In this document: piece after piece, positions 14,921 to 25,707 of the stretch
Numbering within the stretch: position 1 is the first letter of the stretch
Layout: each line of letters starts with the position of its first letter
Program-made: the position numbers and the translations under genes
The notes under the pieces: generated by a model
Told to the model about the DNA's origin: nothing
What the model saw: the letters and a program-made list of their open reading frames with translations, nothing else
Databases searched by the model: none
Assembly (NCBI RefSeq): GCF_907164915.1
Contig: NC_061864.1
Span: 4,981,389-5,045,388, forward strand
DNA: 64,000 bases
Source: Impatiens glandulifera
Lineage: Eukaryota > Streptophyta > Magnoliopsida > Ericales > Balsaminaceae
Direction: 5' to 3'

Positions 14921-15419
14921 CTTCTAAACGACACAATATTAAAAAAATACAAGTTTAAATTTTTTGTGGTTTGACTAGGATGGTGATTGTCCTGTCTTCA
15001 CAAGATTATCTATACACATCATTGTGCTTAATTGTGGTCATAAAATATTTCAAATTAAGTCTCAAACTTTTAATAATAAGATCAAAATTGCCTAGACATT
15101 CTCACAAATATCAAATAAACCTCTAAACTTATGAAAGTGTATCAAACAAGACCATCATTATCATTAAACATTTATTTTATTAGTTTTCTTGGTAGGACAG
15201 TTCAGTTATTACAATTTAATCTGTACGACTAAATAATTTTAAATGTTTTAAAGTTTAATTTAATTTTATATTATTAAATATTATAATTTTAAATTTTTTT
15301 TTTTTTAAATTTTTTAAATCAGTTACAGGAAATTGTCTTAAAACAAATTTTATTTTGTCTTATTTCAGTTAGGTTTATTTTTTTTAGTTGAGTTGTTTTA
15401 TTTATTTATCCAAATATTA

Positions 15420-16671
15420 TTACTAAAATATATATCTCAAACATAAAATAAAATATTAAACTTTTATTCATAGTATTTTGTAGTTTAAAAACAGTGGTTA
15501 TATAATTTTTTATATTAATCAAATTATTTATAAGGTAACATTTTATTAAATATAAAAAAAATAAATTATTTTTATTTGGTTCAATTAGTTTCTGTGTGAT
15601 AAAAATAATTACAGTGGAATTATTTTATATTAATTTGTATAATTTTGAATTGCATTTACTATAGTTTATAGTAAATTAAATCGATTTTTCTTCTAGTTTC
15701 GTGCTCATGTTCGTTTGTCATTTGTCACGTTCTTTTTATTAATTTCTTTTTATATTGATCAATGGGTCGTGCCATCATTTTTCACCCTCGCTTGCCACTT
15801 GCGATATAAATTTGATTGTTTTTCCTAAATTTAAAATAAAAATAATATACTCTAAATTATAATATAAAAGATAAGAATAATTTTTTTTAATTGATTTTTT
15901 ATATATTATAAACTAATAACTATATATATTTTAAAAATAAATGTATAACTAAACATCCAAAATAAAATTTTAAAATCCTTAAATTACCAGAACATTTGTT
16001 GTCACTGTTCTTGTTACTGTTGTGACCTTTCAATGGACATCTCATGAACAACAAGGTTTATGGCTAAAAATGAATTTATATTTTTCATTCTTAAATTAAA
16101 TGTTTGTTATTTGGCCAAAACAAAAGTTTGAACAGTCTTTCTTATCTCAATAAGATTAACCGTTTATTATAATGACTTTAAAAATGATATGGATCGGCAC
16201 AATGTGCTAATCTCAAATTATCTTCAAAAAAAAATTGTGCCATACATACAAAATCTATTAATAAATTACATTTTTAAATACTTTTATTATGTATTCAGAT
16301 CAAGTATAGAAGTAAAACTTAAATTTAATTCTAGACGTTAAATTATTGATAAACTAATTTACAAGTATTTTTTATAATAGTGAATTAAGATCAAGTTTAA
16401 AAAAAGAATATTAAGACATTCAAACAAATTTCATCACAATAAGAGTTCAATTGCATATCCACTTAATTCAAAACGACATTAATCTATACATCTAACACAA
16501 TTATGTCAGATCACAAAATAGGGAAAATACAAGTTAGTCGCCATAAACAAAGTAAAAAAAACCTTTCAACAACCCTAGAATCATATCCTCCTGCAATGCC
16601 ATTAAAACTAGAGTCAGGATTAGCTCTATTCTAAAGTTTCATATCTACAACAGTTACCATAGATTCTGTTA
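15420..16671. repeat. 3' flank of the 16.7-kb DC1 gene, duplicated at 18.1-19.54 kb
   Basis: Long stretches match the region starting near 18,115. Examples are AACAGTGGTTA with TATTAATCAAATTATTTATA, the CATCTCATGAACAACAA block at 16041 and 18796, the GTTTGTTATTTGGCCAAAAC block at about 16100 and 18856, and the ACCTTTCAACAACCC...ATCATATCCTCCTGCAATG block at 16561 and 19453. The duplication continues into the coding region, so this is one segment of about 1.7-1.9 kb copied in direct orientation. Confidence 0.8.
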
Positions 16672-17985
16672 TTACCTTCGATTCTCGTGATAAGCTGCGA
16701 GCACTCTAGAAGCATGAACACGTTCTCTCTTGAGACCCTCGAGTTTAGCTGTAAGTGATTCTATTTCTAAAATCACTGATTTTATCTCTTTCTCCAACTT
16801 TGTGGTGGGAAAACCATTATAGTTATCACTCTCCTTCGACAAGCCCTCCTCCACACTTCCTTCCGTCGAAATGCTAACATCTAAGGATAGATCAACGAGT
16901 TCTTTTCCTAATGCAAGAACCTCTTCATCAGAGATTAAGCATCGAACATGAGCAACATAGTGGCATTCTTCGCAATAATAAGTAGGATCAGGCAATAACC
17001 TAAGTTCCTCACAAGCATCACAATAGAACTCCTCATAACCTTCCTCATCATCGTGGTCTTTGATTTGGGTATTCGTTAATGTAAGAGGATGAATGTGACC
17101 TTCGTAGTTGACAACACTAGGCAGTGAAGGAATACAATGTAGATGGAGATTGAACCCGCAATCCTCATCAATACAATGCAACATGGGCACACATTTTCCA
17201 CACTCACACCTATGACAATTGAAAATACTAAGTGTGGGCACAAGAACAAGAGGATGGTCATGGAATTCGTAGGTCTTGGCGACAAGTGAAGCGCATTTCT
17301 TGTCCAATTTGAACTTGCATTCGTCGCAAGAGTACCCGATCGAGTCGTCTAAAACGTCCCAACAGACGCTACAGAACCCATTGCCCTCGTTCCCTACCCA
17401 TCTCGTCAGCAATAAACTATGGGGTTTGTGAAATGGGTGTCGAATGGATTTTGGCAATTGGGTACACGATTTATGCATCAGCAATTTACATTCTAAACAA
17501 ACGTAAATAGGGTTTTCAACTGGTAACTTGCAGGCTGAGCATAATACCTTAAATTTGTCGTTACTGTTACAAATGATCCAGGAATGTGATTTCCCATCAA
17601 ACCCATTATTCTCGTTGACAATTTCTTTAGGGATCAGTTGAGAGCAACATACATCTAAGTTGAAATTGCAGTCGGCGCAATGAAAAGTGAAGCCGCCGTT
17701 GTTCTTCAAGCAAGCGTCGCATTGGAAGGATTCTCGGTTGTGGGGCGGACGAGAGAGGAGAGTGAGTGTATGATTTGGGTGGAAGGAATGAGATATTATC
17801 TGTTTGGGAAGTGAAGCACATGATTTGTGAAGATTGAAGGGGCAGAGTTTACCTAGACATTTGAAGAATGGACCCTTGTCGTCGACGGTGTGTCGGTCGC
17901 AACCGTGGCAGTAAAGATCATATTCGTTTAAAGGGTGTTGTAGCTTCAATGGATGATTGTGATAGGGATTTCTCGTCTCAGCCAT
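16672..17985 (-). CDS. DC1 domain protein, subfamily II, intronless copy
   Basis: A single open frame of 437 codons plus stop, from ATG at 17985. It starts MAETRNPYHNHPLKLQHPLN and has about six Cys/His DC1 modules (HGCDR...C, FQCDACLKNNGGFTFHCADC, VLCSACKLPVENPIYVCLEC, FCSVCWD...YSCDEC, CHRCECGKCVPML, FYCDACEEL...YYCEEC). The C-terminal 85 residues form a coiled coil (KLEKEIKSVILEIESLTAKL). All other complete copies in the window have an intron after the ISD at the end of the last module; here the sequence runs directly ISD-EEVLALGKE, exactly the exon 1 to exon 2 junction of the 45.2-kb paralogue. The gene is intact as read. Confidence 0.9.
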   Translation of the reverse strand: MAETRNPYHNHPLKLQHPLNEYDLYCHGCDRHTVDDKGPFFKCLGKLCPFNLHKSCASLPKQIISHSFHPNHTLTLLSRPPHNRESFQCDACLKNNGGFTFHCADCNFNLDVCCSQLIPKEIVNENNGFDGKSHSWIICNSNDKFKVLCSACKLPVENPIYVCLECKLLMHKSCTQLPKSIRHPFHKPHSLLLTRWVGNEGNGFCSVCWDVLDDSIGYSCDECKFKLDKKCASLVAKTYEFHDHPLVLVPTLSIFNCHRCECGKCVPMLHCIDEDCGFNLHLHCIPSLPSVVNYEGHIHPLTLTNTQIKDHDDEEGYEEFYCDACEELRLLPDPTYYCEECHYVAHVRCLISDEEVLALGKELVDLSLDVSISTEGSVEEGLSKESDNYNGFPTTKLEKEIKSVILEIESLTAKLEGLKRERVHASRVLAAYHENRR

Positions 17986-18507
17986 GGAAGAAAGATTGAG
18001 ATTTCAGTTCAGCTAATGCTTTAACTGATGATGTGTGAGCATGAGAGGTTCTAAGAGATTTTTTTTAATATACCACTTATTTTTTTTTTTTTATAAAACC
18101 CATCTACTTAAATTATCTCCATCCGTATCATTACTATAAAATAAAATATTGAATTTTTATTAACAAATAATTTGATATTTATTCCAAAAAAAAATGTTTA
18201 AAAACAGTGGTTAAATATTTTATTATATTAAGAGACCTCTTATATTAATCAAATTATTTATAAGTTAACATTTTATTAAATAAATATTAAATATAAAAGA
18301 TAAATTATTTCTCAAGTACCAGGTTATGTGAGATAAAAAATAATAATGGAATTATTATATTTGATTTTTTAAAATTTACTCAGTTACGCGTAAATTGAAT
18401 CAGTTATATAGATTTAGTTGGTTTTCTTTTAGGCTGACAAACTCATTTGTGTTTGAGGATTTTTCGTGTTCAGGTTGTGTTATTGGTGACGTGTCTGTTA
18501 TTATTAT

Positions 18508-18540
18508 TATTATTTTTTTTTTTTTTTTTTTTTTTTTTTG
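18508..18540. repeat. Poly-T tract
   Basis: A homopolymer T run of about 30 bases in the 18.0-19.5 kb non-coding segment; that segment otherwise duplicates the 3' flank of the 16.7-kb DC1 gene. Confidence 0.8.
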
Positions 18541-19536
18541 TCTTAAATGACCATGATTTGCAATTTTTTTTAATTATTTAATATATTTTTAAATTATAAT
18601 ATAAAAGATAAAGAAATTTATTTTGAAATTAATATTTTTTAAAAATATTTTGATTAATATTTTATATAATATATGCTAATAATTATATATATTTTTAAAA
18701 TAAATGTGTAACTAAACATCTAAAAGAAAATTCACAATCTTCACCTAGGAACATTTGTTTTTTATTGTTCTTGCTCCTGTGACATCAATATACATCTCAT
18801 GAACAACAAAGTTGATGGCGATAAATGAATTTCTATTTGTTATTCTTAATCTAAATGTTTGTTATTTGGCCAAAACAAAAGGTCTGGGATGGCACCTAAA
18901 GAAATTCTCATTAATTAATAAATTTATGTTCATCATTAAAATTATTTTTAAGATTAAATATTTTCAACCCGCGAGAATAGTAACTTTTTATGATTAATAA
19001 TTTCAACCTAATAATGACTTTTTACGAGTAAGCTATCAGAAAATAACATGCCCCGACACGGCGTGCTAAACTCTAATTATCTTCGAATTTATTATATGTC
19101 CTACAAACAAAATCTATCAATAAATTACTTTTATTAATTTTATGTGTAGAAGTAAAATTTAAGGTTAATTCTTGATAAATTAATTACAAATATTAATTTT
19201 TAATAGGGAATTAAGATGAAGTTTAAAAATAAAATTGATTAAGACATTCAAACAAATTTCATCACAATCACAATTATTGCAATAAAAGTTCAATTTCCTA
19301 TCCACTTGATATAAATCCACATTAAACTTCATTAATCTATACAACTAACACAATTCGAGTCAACATTTAGAATTTCTGTACAAAACCTAGCAAGAGATAA
19401 CAAAATAGGAGAAAAAACCACAAGTTACTCGTCATGAACGAAGTCAAAAGCAACCTTTCAACAACCCGAGAATCATATCCTCCTGCAATGTCATTAAAAC
19501 CAGATGTTGGGTGAGCTCTATTCTACTATTACAGTT

Positions 19537-19920
19537 ACCATGGATGATAGGTGGAAGCACTCTAGAAGCATGAATATGTTCTCTCTTTGAGACCCTCTAG
19601 TTTAGCTGTAAACTATTTATGAAATTATTGATTTTATCTCATTCTCCAACTTTGTGGTGGGTAGACCATTAGAATTATCACTCTCTTTCGACAAACCCTC
19701 CTCCACACTTCCTTCCTTCCGTCGAAATGCTAACAACTAATTAGGAGAGATCATTAGATTAATTAAGCTTCGCAATAATAAGTAGGATCAGACAATAACC
19801 TAAGTTACTCACAAGTATCATAATAGAACTCCTCATAACCTTCCTCATCATCGTGGACTTGGACTTTGATTTGGGTATTCGTTAATGTAAAGCGATGAAT
19901 ATGACCTCATTAGTTGACAA
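19537..19920 (-). pseudogene. Truncated DC1 pseudogene, copy of the 16.7-kb gene
   Basis: This stretch matches the 3' part of the 16672..17985 gene (coiled-coil tail and last DC1 module): the ACTCTCTTTCGACAAACCCTCC block, GCAATAATAAGTAGGATCAG, TCCTCATAACCTTCCTCATC and GATTTGGGTATTCGTTAATG. It carries several indels and substitutions: the piece between the tail and the last module is shortened at about 19,735-19,770, and cysteine codons are altered. Homology stops abruptly at about 19,920, where a TAGGGATG-starting repeat begins. The first about 310 codons are missing. Not functional as a DC1 protein. Confidence 0.85.
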
Positions 19921-21165
19921 TAGGGATGCAAACTCAACTCGATTATGTATTTATTAGTTCGATTCGAACTCGATTTTGAACGAGTTTATAAATTAAAGTT
20001 CGATCTCGACTCAAAAGTTTGAACTAAAATTAAAATTTCAAACTCGAACTCGAATTCGAGCTTGATTTCAAACAAAAAAAAATGAAAATATCAAACTTAC
20101 ATACCTATTCAACATTCAAAACATGATATTTTAGAATAAATATATGAACAATCATAATTATTCTAAATTCCAAAACATAATATATAAAAGAATTCATTTT
20201 CATATTTGTTGCCAAATAATTTATTTCTCGTTGTAAATAATTGGACAAGTAAGTAAATATCAATTTGAAGGAAAATCAATTAGAGCAGGTCAATATTGAA
20301 TTACAATGACAAATAACAGTATACAGAAGTAATCGATCTAACAAATTCATAATTGACATTTTAAGTGAAGTCTATTGAGAGTTGATTCTTCACAAGAAAC
20401 ATGACTAATAACGGAATCATTAAAACTTATAAGATCTGTAGGCCTTCTCACCGCGAATACATCTCGAAAGTTGAATGTCTTTAGGCATAATAGTCACACG
20501 TTTGGCGTTGATGGCGTAAAGATTAGTGTATTCAAATAGACCGAACAAATACGTCTTACAAACTGAATGTTTTAGGCATAATAGTCACATGTTTGACGTG
20601 GATGGCGTAGAGATTAGTGTCTTCAAATAGACCGACTAGATAAGCATCGGTTGCCTCCTAGAGAGCAGTTACGATGAAGCTCTAAAATCTCAAATATTTT
20701 GAAATCTTATGCAATCTCACGAACAAGTCTTTGAAATGGGACTTTACGGATCAAAAGCTTCGTAATCTTTTGGTACTTACGAATCTCTCTCAAAACAATC
20801 ATTCCTAGTTTAAGCCTACGAGTCTTCTTCACACCTCCGGTAGTTAGAATTGTCTAGCCGTCTTCATCACTATTTACTTCTCAGCGCCTTGCTTCTAGTC
20901 GATTTTCTAGCGGGTATGTTTCGTGCGCGCCATTTGAATAAATGAGAGATAATATGAAGAAACCTTGTGACTGAGGGAGCGAAATGATGTAAGTGAGAGA
21001 TAATATTAAGAAAAATGAAGCAACTCTTTTAAATGAGTGAGAGAAATAGTAAAACTGATCAAGACTGTCAAAATCGAGAGTTTACGTAAATTCGTTTGTC
21101 AGTTGTAAACTCATCAAATCTAAAGTTTATTTGAAATCCAAAGAGTTTAATTTGAAAAAATAATA
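19921..21165. mobile_element. hAT-like repeat element (TAGGGATG family) interrupting the DC1 pseudogene
   Basis: The left end TAGGGATGCAAACTCAACTC is followed by palindromic AACTCGAACTCGAATTCGAG text. Its first 200 bases align with the element at 36,085 (ACGAGTTTATAAATT, then AAAATATCAAACTT and TACCTATT), as do parts of the right half (AGTGAGAGAAAT-type runs). The right boundary is uncertain. The interior (about 20,280-20,900) is less AT-rich, and a GTCTTTAGGCATAATAGTCACA segment occurs twice (about 20,480 and 20,570). No clear transposase was seen. Confidence 0.5.
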
Positions 21166-21234
21166 CTTATATATTATTATTATATATATATATAATTAAG
21201 TATTTTTTATATTTTATATTTTTTGTTTTTAAAT

Positions 21235-21330
21235 GAGAAATGATATATACAACACCCTTATATAACAATTTTATACAACACCTACTTGATTTGGTAAGAA
21301 AAAAAAGGTGCACCCTGAATTTCGAAAAGG
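21235..21330. mobile_element. Single end of a small TIR element
   Basis: The GAAATGATATATACAACACCCTTAT...GATTTGGTAAGAAAAAAAA text matches the left TIR of the foldback element at 22,205. The other end is not evident. Around it (21,340-21,900), open frames on both strands have no family features and I do not call them. Confidence 0.4.
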
Positions 21331-22204
21331 GTAAGTGCTGGTGAGTTATCAAAAGTAAGGTCATTAACCCATCATGTTTTGGATTTGTTGTCTGAACAAA
21401 ATGTAATTGATCATGTGGATGGTGGTCACCGGTAGAAGACATAATCCAAGTCACCCATATTAGAATCATTTATCTTGAAATTACAAATAATGAATTGACA
21501 GTTTTCATTTACGATGTGTCCGATGATGAATCAGTAGATTCTGATCTAGATTATGATGTCAATGAGAATATTTTAATGAAATTTTTGACCCATAAAATGA
21601 CGTTGAATGAAAATAAAAATCTCACGATAAACGACTCACTTATATTTGCATTGTCAATGGTGGCTAGTATACGAAATCTTTTATGGAGTATAATTGAAAT
21701 TTGAGATTCACTATGTCTATGTGATGCCCGAGTCTTTGGATAGTTATTGTGAAGTTTGATATAAGGCGAATTATATATATGACAGGAATACATATTTGGA
21801 TTATCATTCAGATGGAATATTTAGTTGGAGAGAAATCGTAAAACTTTTAATAATGTAGTCGTTTGATTCGTATCATTCATAAGACCTTATTTGTTTTTGA
21901 CCAATTCTAGAGTTAGAGTTGAGTTTAAACTCACTTTTTTTATACTTAAAAACTATATTTTTTTTATAATATTTTATTGGGGTGTTAATTTAGATAAACA
22001 TGGCTAATAATATGATTATTATGACGTTTTCTAATATTCTTTTTGAAAGCTGGTTGAGTTAGTCAAAGAGTTATTAGTTTTTTTTTTAATATATGAAATT
22101 ATATTTTTTTTTATTTTGTTTTTACGATTTTTTTTTAAAATATTTTTTTTCATGTTATTTTTTTAGTTTTGTTTAAACAATTAAACTATTTAATATATAT
22201 ATAG

Positions 22205-22385
22205 AGAGAGTAATGATATATATATATCACCCTTATGTAACACCTATCTCATTTGATAAGAAAAAGAAAATATTTTTCTATATCTTGTATTTTTTTTTAA
22301 GATATATTTTCTCTTTCTTTTGACAAATGAGGTAGTTATTATATGAAGGTACTGTATAAGGGTGTTTTATATATTATTACTCATA
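22205..22385. mobile_element. Foldback MITE, about 180 bp
   Basis: The left arm (TAATGATATATATATATCACCCTTATGTAACACC...CTCATTTGATAAGAAA) pairs imperfectly with the right arm (TTTTGACAAATGAGGTA...GGTACTGTATAAGGGTGTTTTATATATTATTACTCA). The arms are about 65-75 bases and meet at a T-rich centre. There is no coding content. Confidence 0.65.
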
Positions 22386-22619
22386 TATATATATAATATT
22401 ATTATATATTCTTATGATGGTGTTCTAACTTATTAATTATTATTTATGATAACAAAAATTCAATACATATAATTACATTTCAAACTAATTATTTAATAAT
22501 ATTTTTAATATTAAAAAAACTAATATATTTAACCTGACTGACGTATTATTTTATTTTTTTAATAATAATATTTTAAAATTATTTATTATTTATATATAAA
22601 AATAAATTCATAAAATATG

Positions 22620-22667
<48 letters not shown>

Positions 22668-22854
22668 ATTCAAATAAAATACTGAATATATTTAAACTAC
22701 ATGTTTTACTATATTTATATTAAATTATTAATGTTTTAAAATTATAAAATATATTTTCAAATATTAAAATAAATTTAATTAGTAAATTTAATACTATATT
22801 TTGACATGTTAAAAAATTAGTTAAAAATATTATTGTTTTAATTTATAATTTTAT

Positions 22855-22904
<50 letters not shown>

Positions 22905-25560
22905 GAGAAATAACATGGCAATCGACATCCATTCATACCCTTCATTTTTTACATAAAATATTATATATTATAATATTATTTTTAAATAAAAATTATAATT
23001 AATATAATTGTTTAAAACTAAAAAATTATATTATTTTTTATAAATATTATTAAATAAAAAAAATGAAATTAAAAAAATACAATTAAAACTAAAATAAAAG
23101 TACAATCAAATTAAATGAAAAGTGAAAAAATATATTTTAAATATTTTTTTTATTATATAAAAAGTAAATATAAAACAATTCTATAAATTAATATAAGTTG
23201 GGTTGTTTGAAAATGGGTAGGTTGTTCAATATTTGGTTTTCATATATATATATATATATATTTAAGAATATTAAAATACAACAAACTTAAATTTTAAAGT
23301 AACTACAAAAAATTATATAAGAAAAAAATGATGTAAAATTGTTGAAAAAAAAAAGTTAATGAACAATTTTAATATAGTGAAACAGAAATAAATGAAATTA
23401 TATATTTTTTTATTTTCAAAATATAATCATATTATTCAACAAATTGATTCAAATGATGTTTGGTTGATTTATTCTTTCCCCTTCTTATTATTTTAAAAAA
23501 AATATAATATATTTTAAAATATATATTTATATATTTTATTATTTAATTTATTAATTTTCCCTCTTACTACTCTAACATATTTAAATAAATAAATTAATTA
23601 AAGACAAAATATATGAATAAATAAGTTAACGACAAAATATAAATATGTATTTATAAATTAATATTAGGTTAATAGATGAATACTAATATATTTTTAAAAC
23701 CTTAACACTTTTATATAACTTTAATATATTTATATACACAATTATAAATATAATTCAACCATTTCCTACTGTTGTATAATTTTTAAAAATATTACAAAAA
23801 ACTAAATTTTAAAATAATTATGAAATTGAAATAAATTTAATCCATTTTTAATTTTTTTTCTCAAAGCATACTCATGTTTTTCAACCAATTATTTCAATGA
23901 TTTATATTTGATTTATTTATTATCTCTATTATTATTCTAAAAAATATAATATGATATATATTTTAAAACATATATATTAATATATTTTGTTATTTAATTT
24001 ATTCATTTTCTCTTTTATTACTTTAAAATATGTATAAATATATAAGTTAAAACAAGATATTTAAATAAATAAATAGGTTAAAAAACAAAATATATAAATA
24101 AATAAGCTAACGACAAAAAATATTTAAATAAATTAGTTAAGGACAAAATATATTTTAACACAAAATATTTAAATAAACAAATAAGTTAACAAAAATATAT
24201 ATAAATAAATAAACTAACGACAAAATATTTAAATAAATAAGTTAACGACAAAATATATAAATAAATAAGTTAACACAAAATATAAATATATATTTATAAA
24301 TTACTATTAGATTAAAAGATGAATAAAAGTCTATTTTTAAAATTTCAACACTTTCATATATATTTAATGTATTTATATACACAAATATAAATATAATTCA
24401 ACCATTTGTATAGTGATTTAAAATTCTTAAAATAAAATTAAGAGAATGTTACAGTCTTCAGGGATAAATAATAGTAGAATAAATATAATTTTTTATTTAA
24501 TTTGAAGTGAATTGCAAATTATAATATTTGAATGTTGTTAATATACATTTTGTTTGAATAATATATTTGTTGTTATAATCTTATTACTTGTGTAAATTCA
24601 TTTAATTTAAAATTATTAAATTGTAATCAAAGTTAATTATATATTATTAAAAATAAAAGATGAAACATTATTGTTTCATCCATCCTATACTACTAACAAT
24701 GATGTAAATAAAAAAAAAAAAAAGAAACTTATAAAAATTAAATAAATTTTCTCATTTTAAAATATAATATATATTTGAAATATTAGATTTGGAATTTTAT
24801 AATTATGGTTTTATAACAAAGTTTTCAAACATAATTCATTATGCTAACTTGATGAGTTGAGTAAGACATTGGTCTAATTAGTTTTATAAGAAGTCGATGT
24901 GTTACAGAATTTGGAATAACATTTTTGTTGTGTGAAAGAAGTAATGACAAGTCATATATAATCAACTTTTGAAAAGACGAATGGTGTAGTGATAAGAGTT
25001 TAAGTTCAAATTTGTGGTCAATCATAAGAATATTAGGATTAATGTTCAATTATTGTGTTAACAATTTTTTTTGGCTGGGTTAAATAATATTGTGTCCATA
25101 AGACAAATAATATATATCATCAACCACACATGAATGAAAAGTTGCATAAATTCTTATATCACATTTGTCTTATCTTTGTCTTTTATCACTAGTATTTATC
25201 TTCTTCTTTTTTCAACTTTTATTTTTTATTTTTATTTTTTTTAATGTTTTAGATATATATTAAAATAATTAAAGATGAAGATGTATATCTGTAATCTAAT
25301 ACAGATTATACATATAGATTATTCATTAAAACATTTCTCTTTTTACCTTTAAAAAAAATATATAAATGAATATAATATTGATGTGCATTAATTTTTAAAG
25401 ATTGAGAATCTAAAATAAGATTACCTTTTTTATATTTTATAATAATTAAATGTATTTGTAATAAATAATAGCTTAAAATCTCTTTTCATTTTAGATTTAT
25501 TTATTAAATATTACTAAAAATGAATCTAAAATAATATAATATACATCAAACAAGGCCTTA
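22386..25560. repeat. Very AT-rich repeat block with internal tandem duplication
   Basis: There are TA runs at about 22,626-22,664 and 22,858-22,900. A longer direct duplication is visible: 23,440-23,560 resembles 23,880-24,000 (TTGATTTATTyattt...TTATTATTTAATTTATT), and 23,640-23,770 resembles 24,285-24,415 (ATATACACAAATATAAATAT, AATTCAACCATTT). The same family reappears near 30,060-30,200 and 61,020-61,190. No gene was seen between 21.9 and 25.6 kb. A CATCAAACAAGGCCTTAAAG end at 25,546 suggests one more MITE terminus. Confidence 0.6.
24045..24290. repeat. AT-rich minisatellite, about nine units
   Basis: Imperfect repeats of about 25-32 bases of the type GTTAACGACAAAATATTTAAATAAATAA with variable length. 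Individual units are recognised by the GTTAACGAC / CTAACGAC core. Confidence 0.7.
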
Positions 25561-25611
25561 AAGATGGTAAAAAGTCAAATAAACTAATGCCAGCCTCAGC
25601 ATTTTTCTTCC

Positions 25612-25618
25612 TATAAAT
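25612..25618 (+). promoter_or_regulatory. TATA box of the zinc finger-PP2C gene
   Basis: TATAAAT in the context CTTCCTATAAATACAAG, 96 bases before the ATG at 25708, a normal plant spacing. This supports 25708 as the start of the transcription unit rather than a start further in. Confidence 0.65.
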
Positions 25619-25707
25619 ACAAGTTCTTACCATCAATATCTTCGTGTCTCTATTCATCATTGGAATCTATCAGTTTGAAACAGGGGATTCTCAAATTTCT
25701 TCCATTG

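Noticed and set aside
21495..21704. Acidic 69-codon frame (DVSDDESVDSDLDYDVNE)
   Set aside because: No splice, promoter or family support; it overlaps an equally long antisense frame in repeat-rich DNA.
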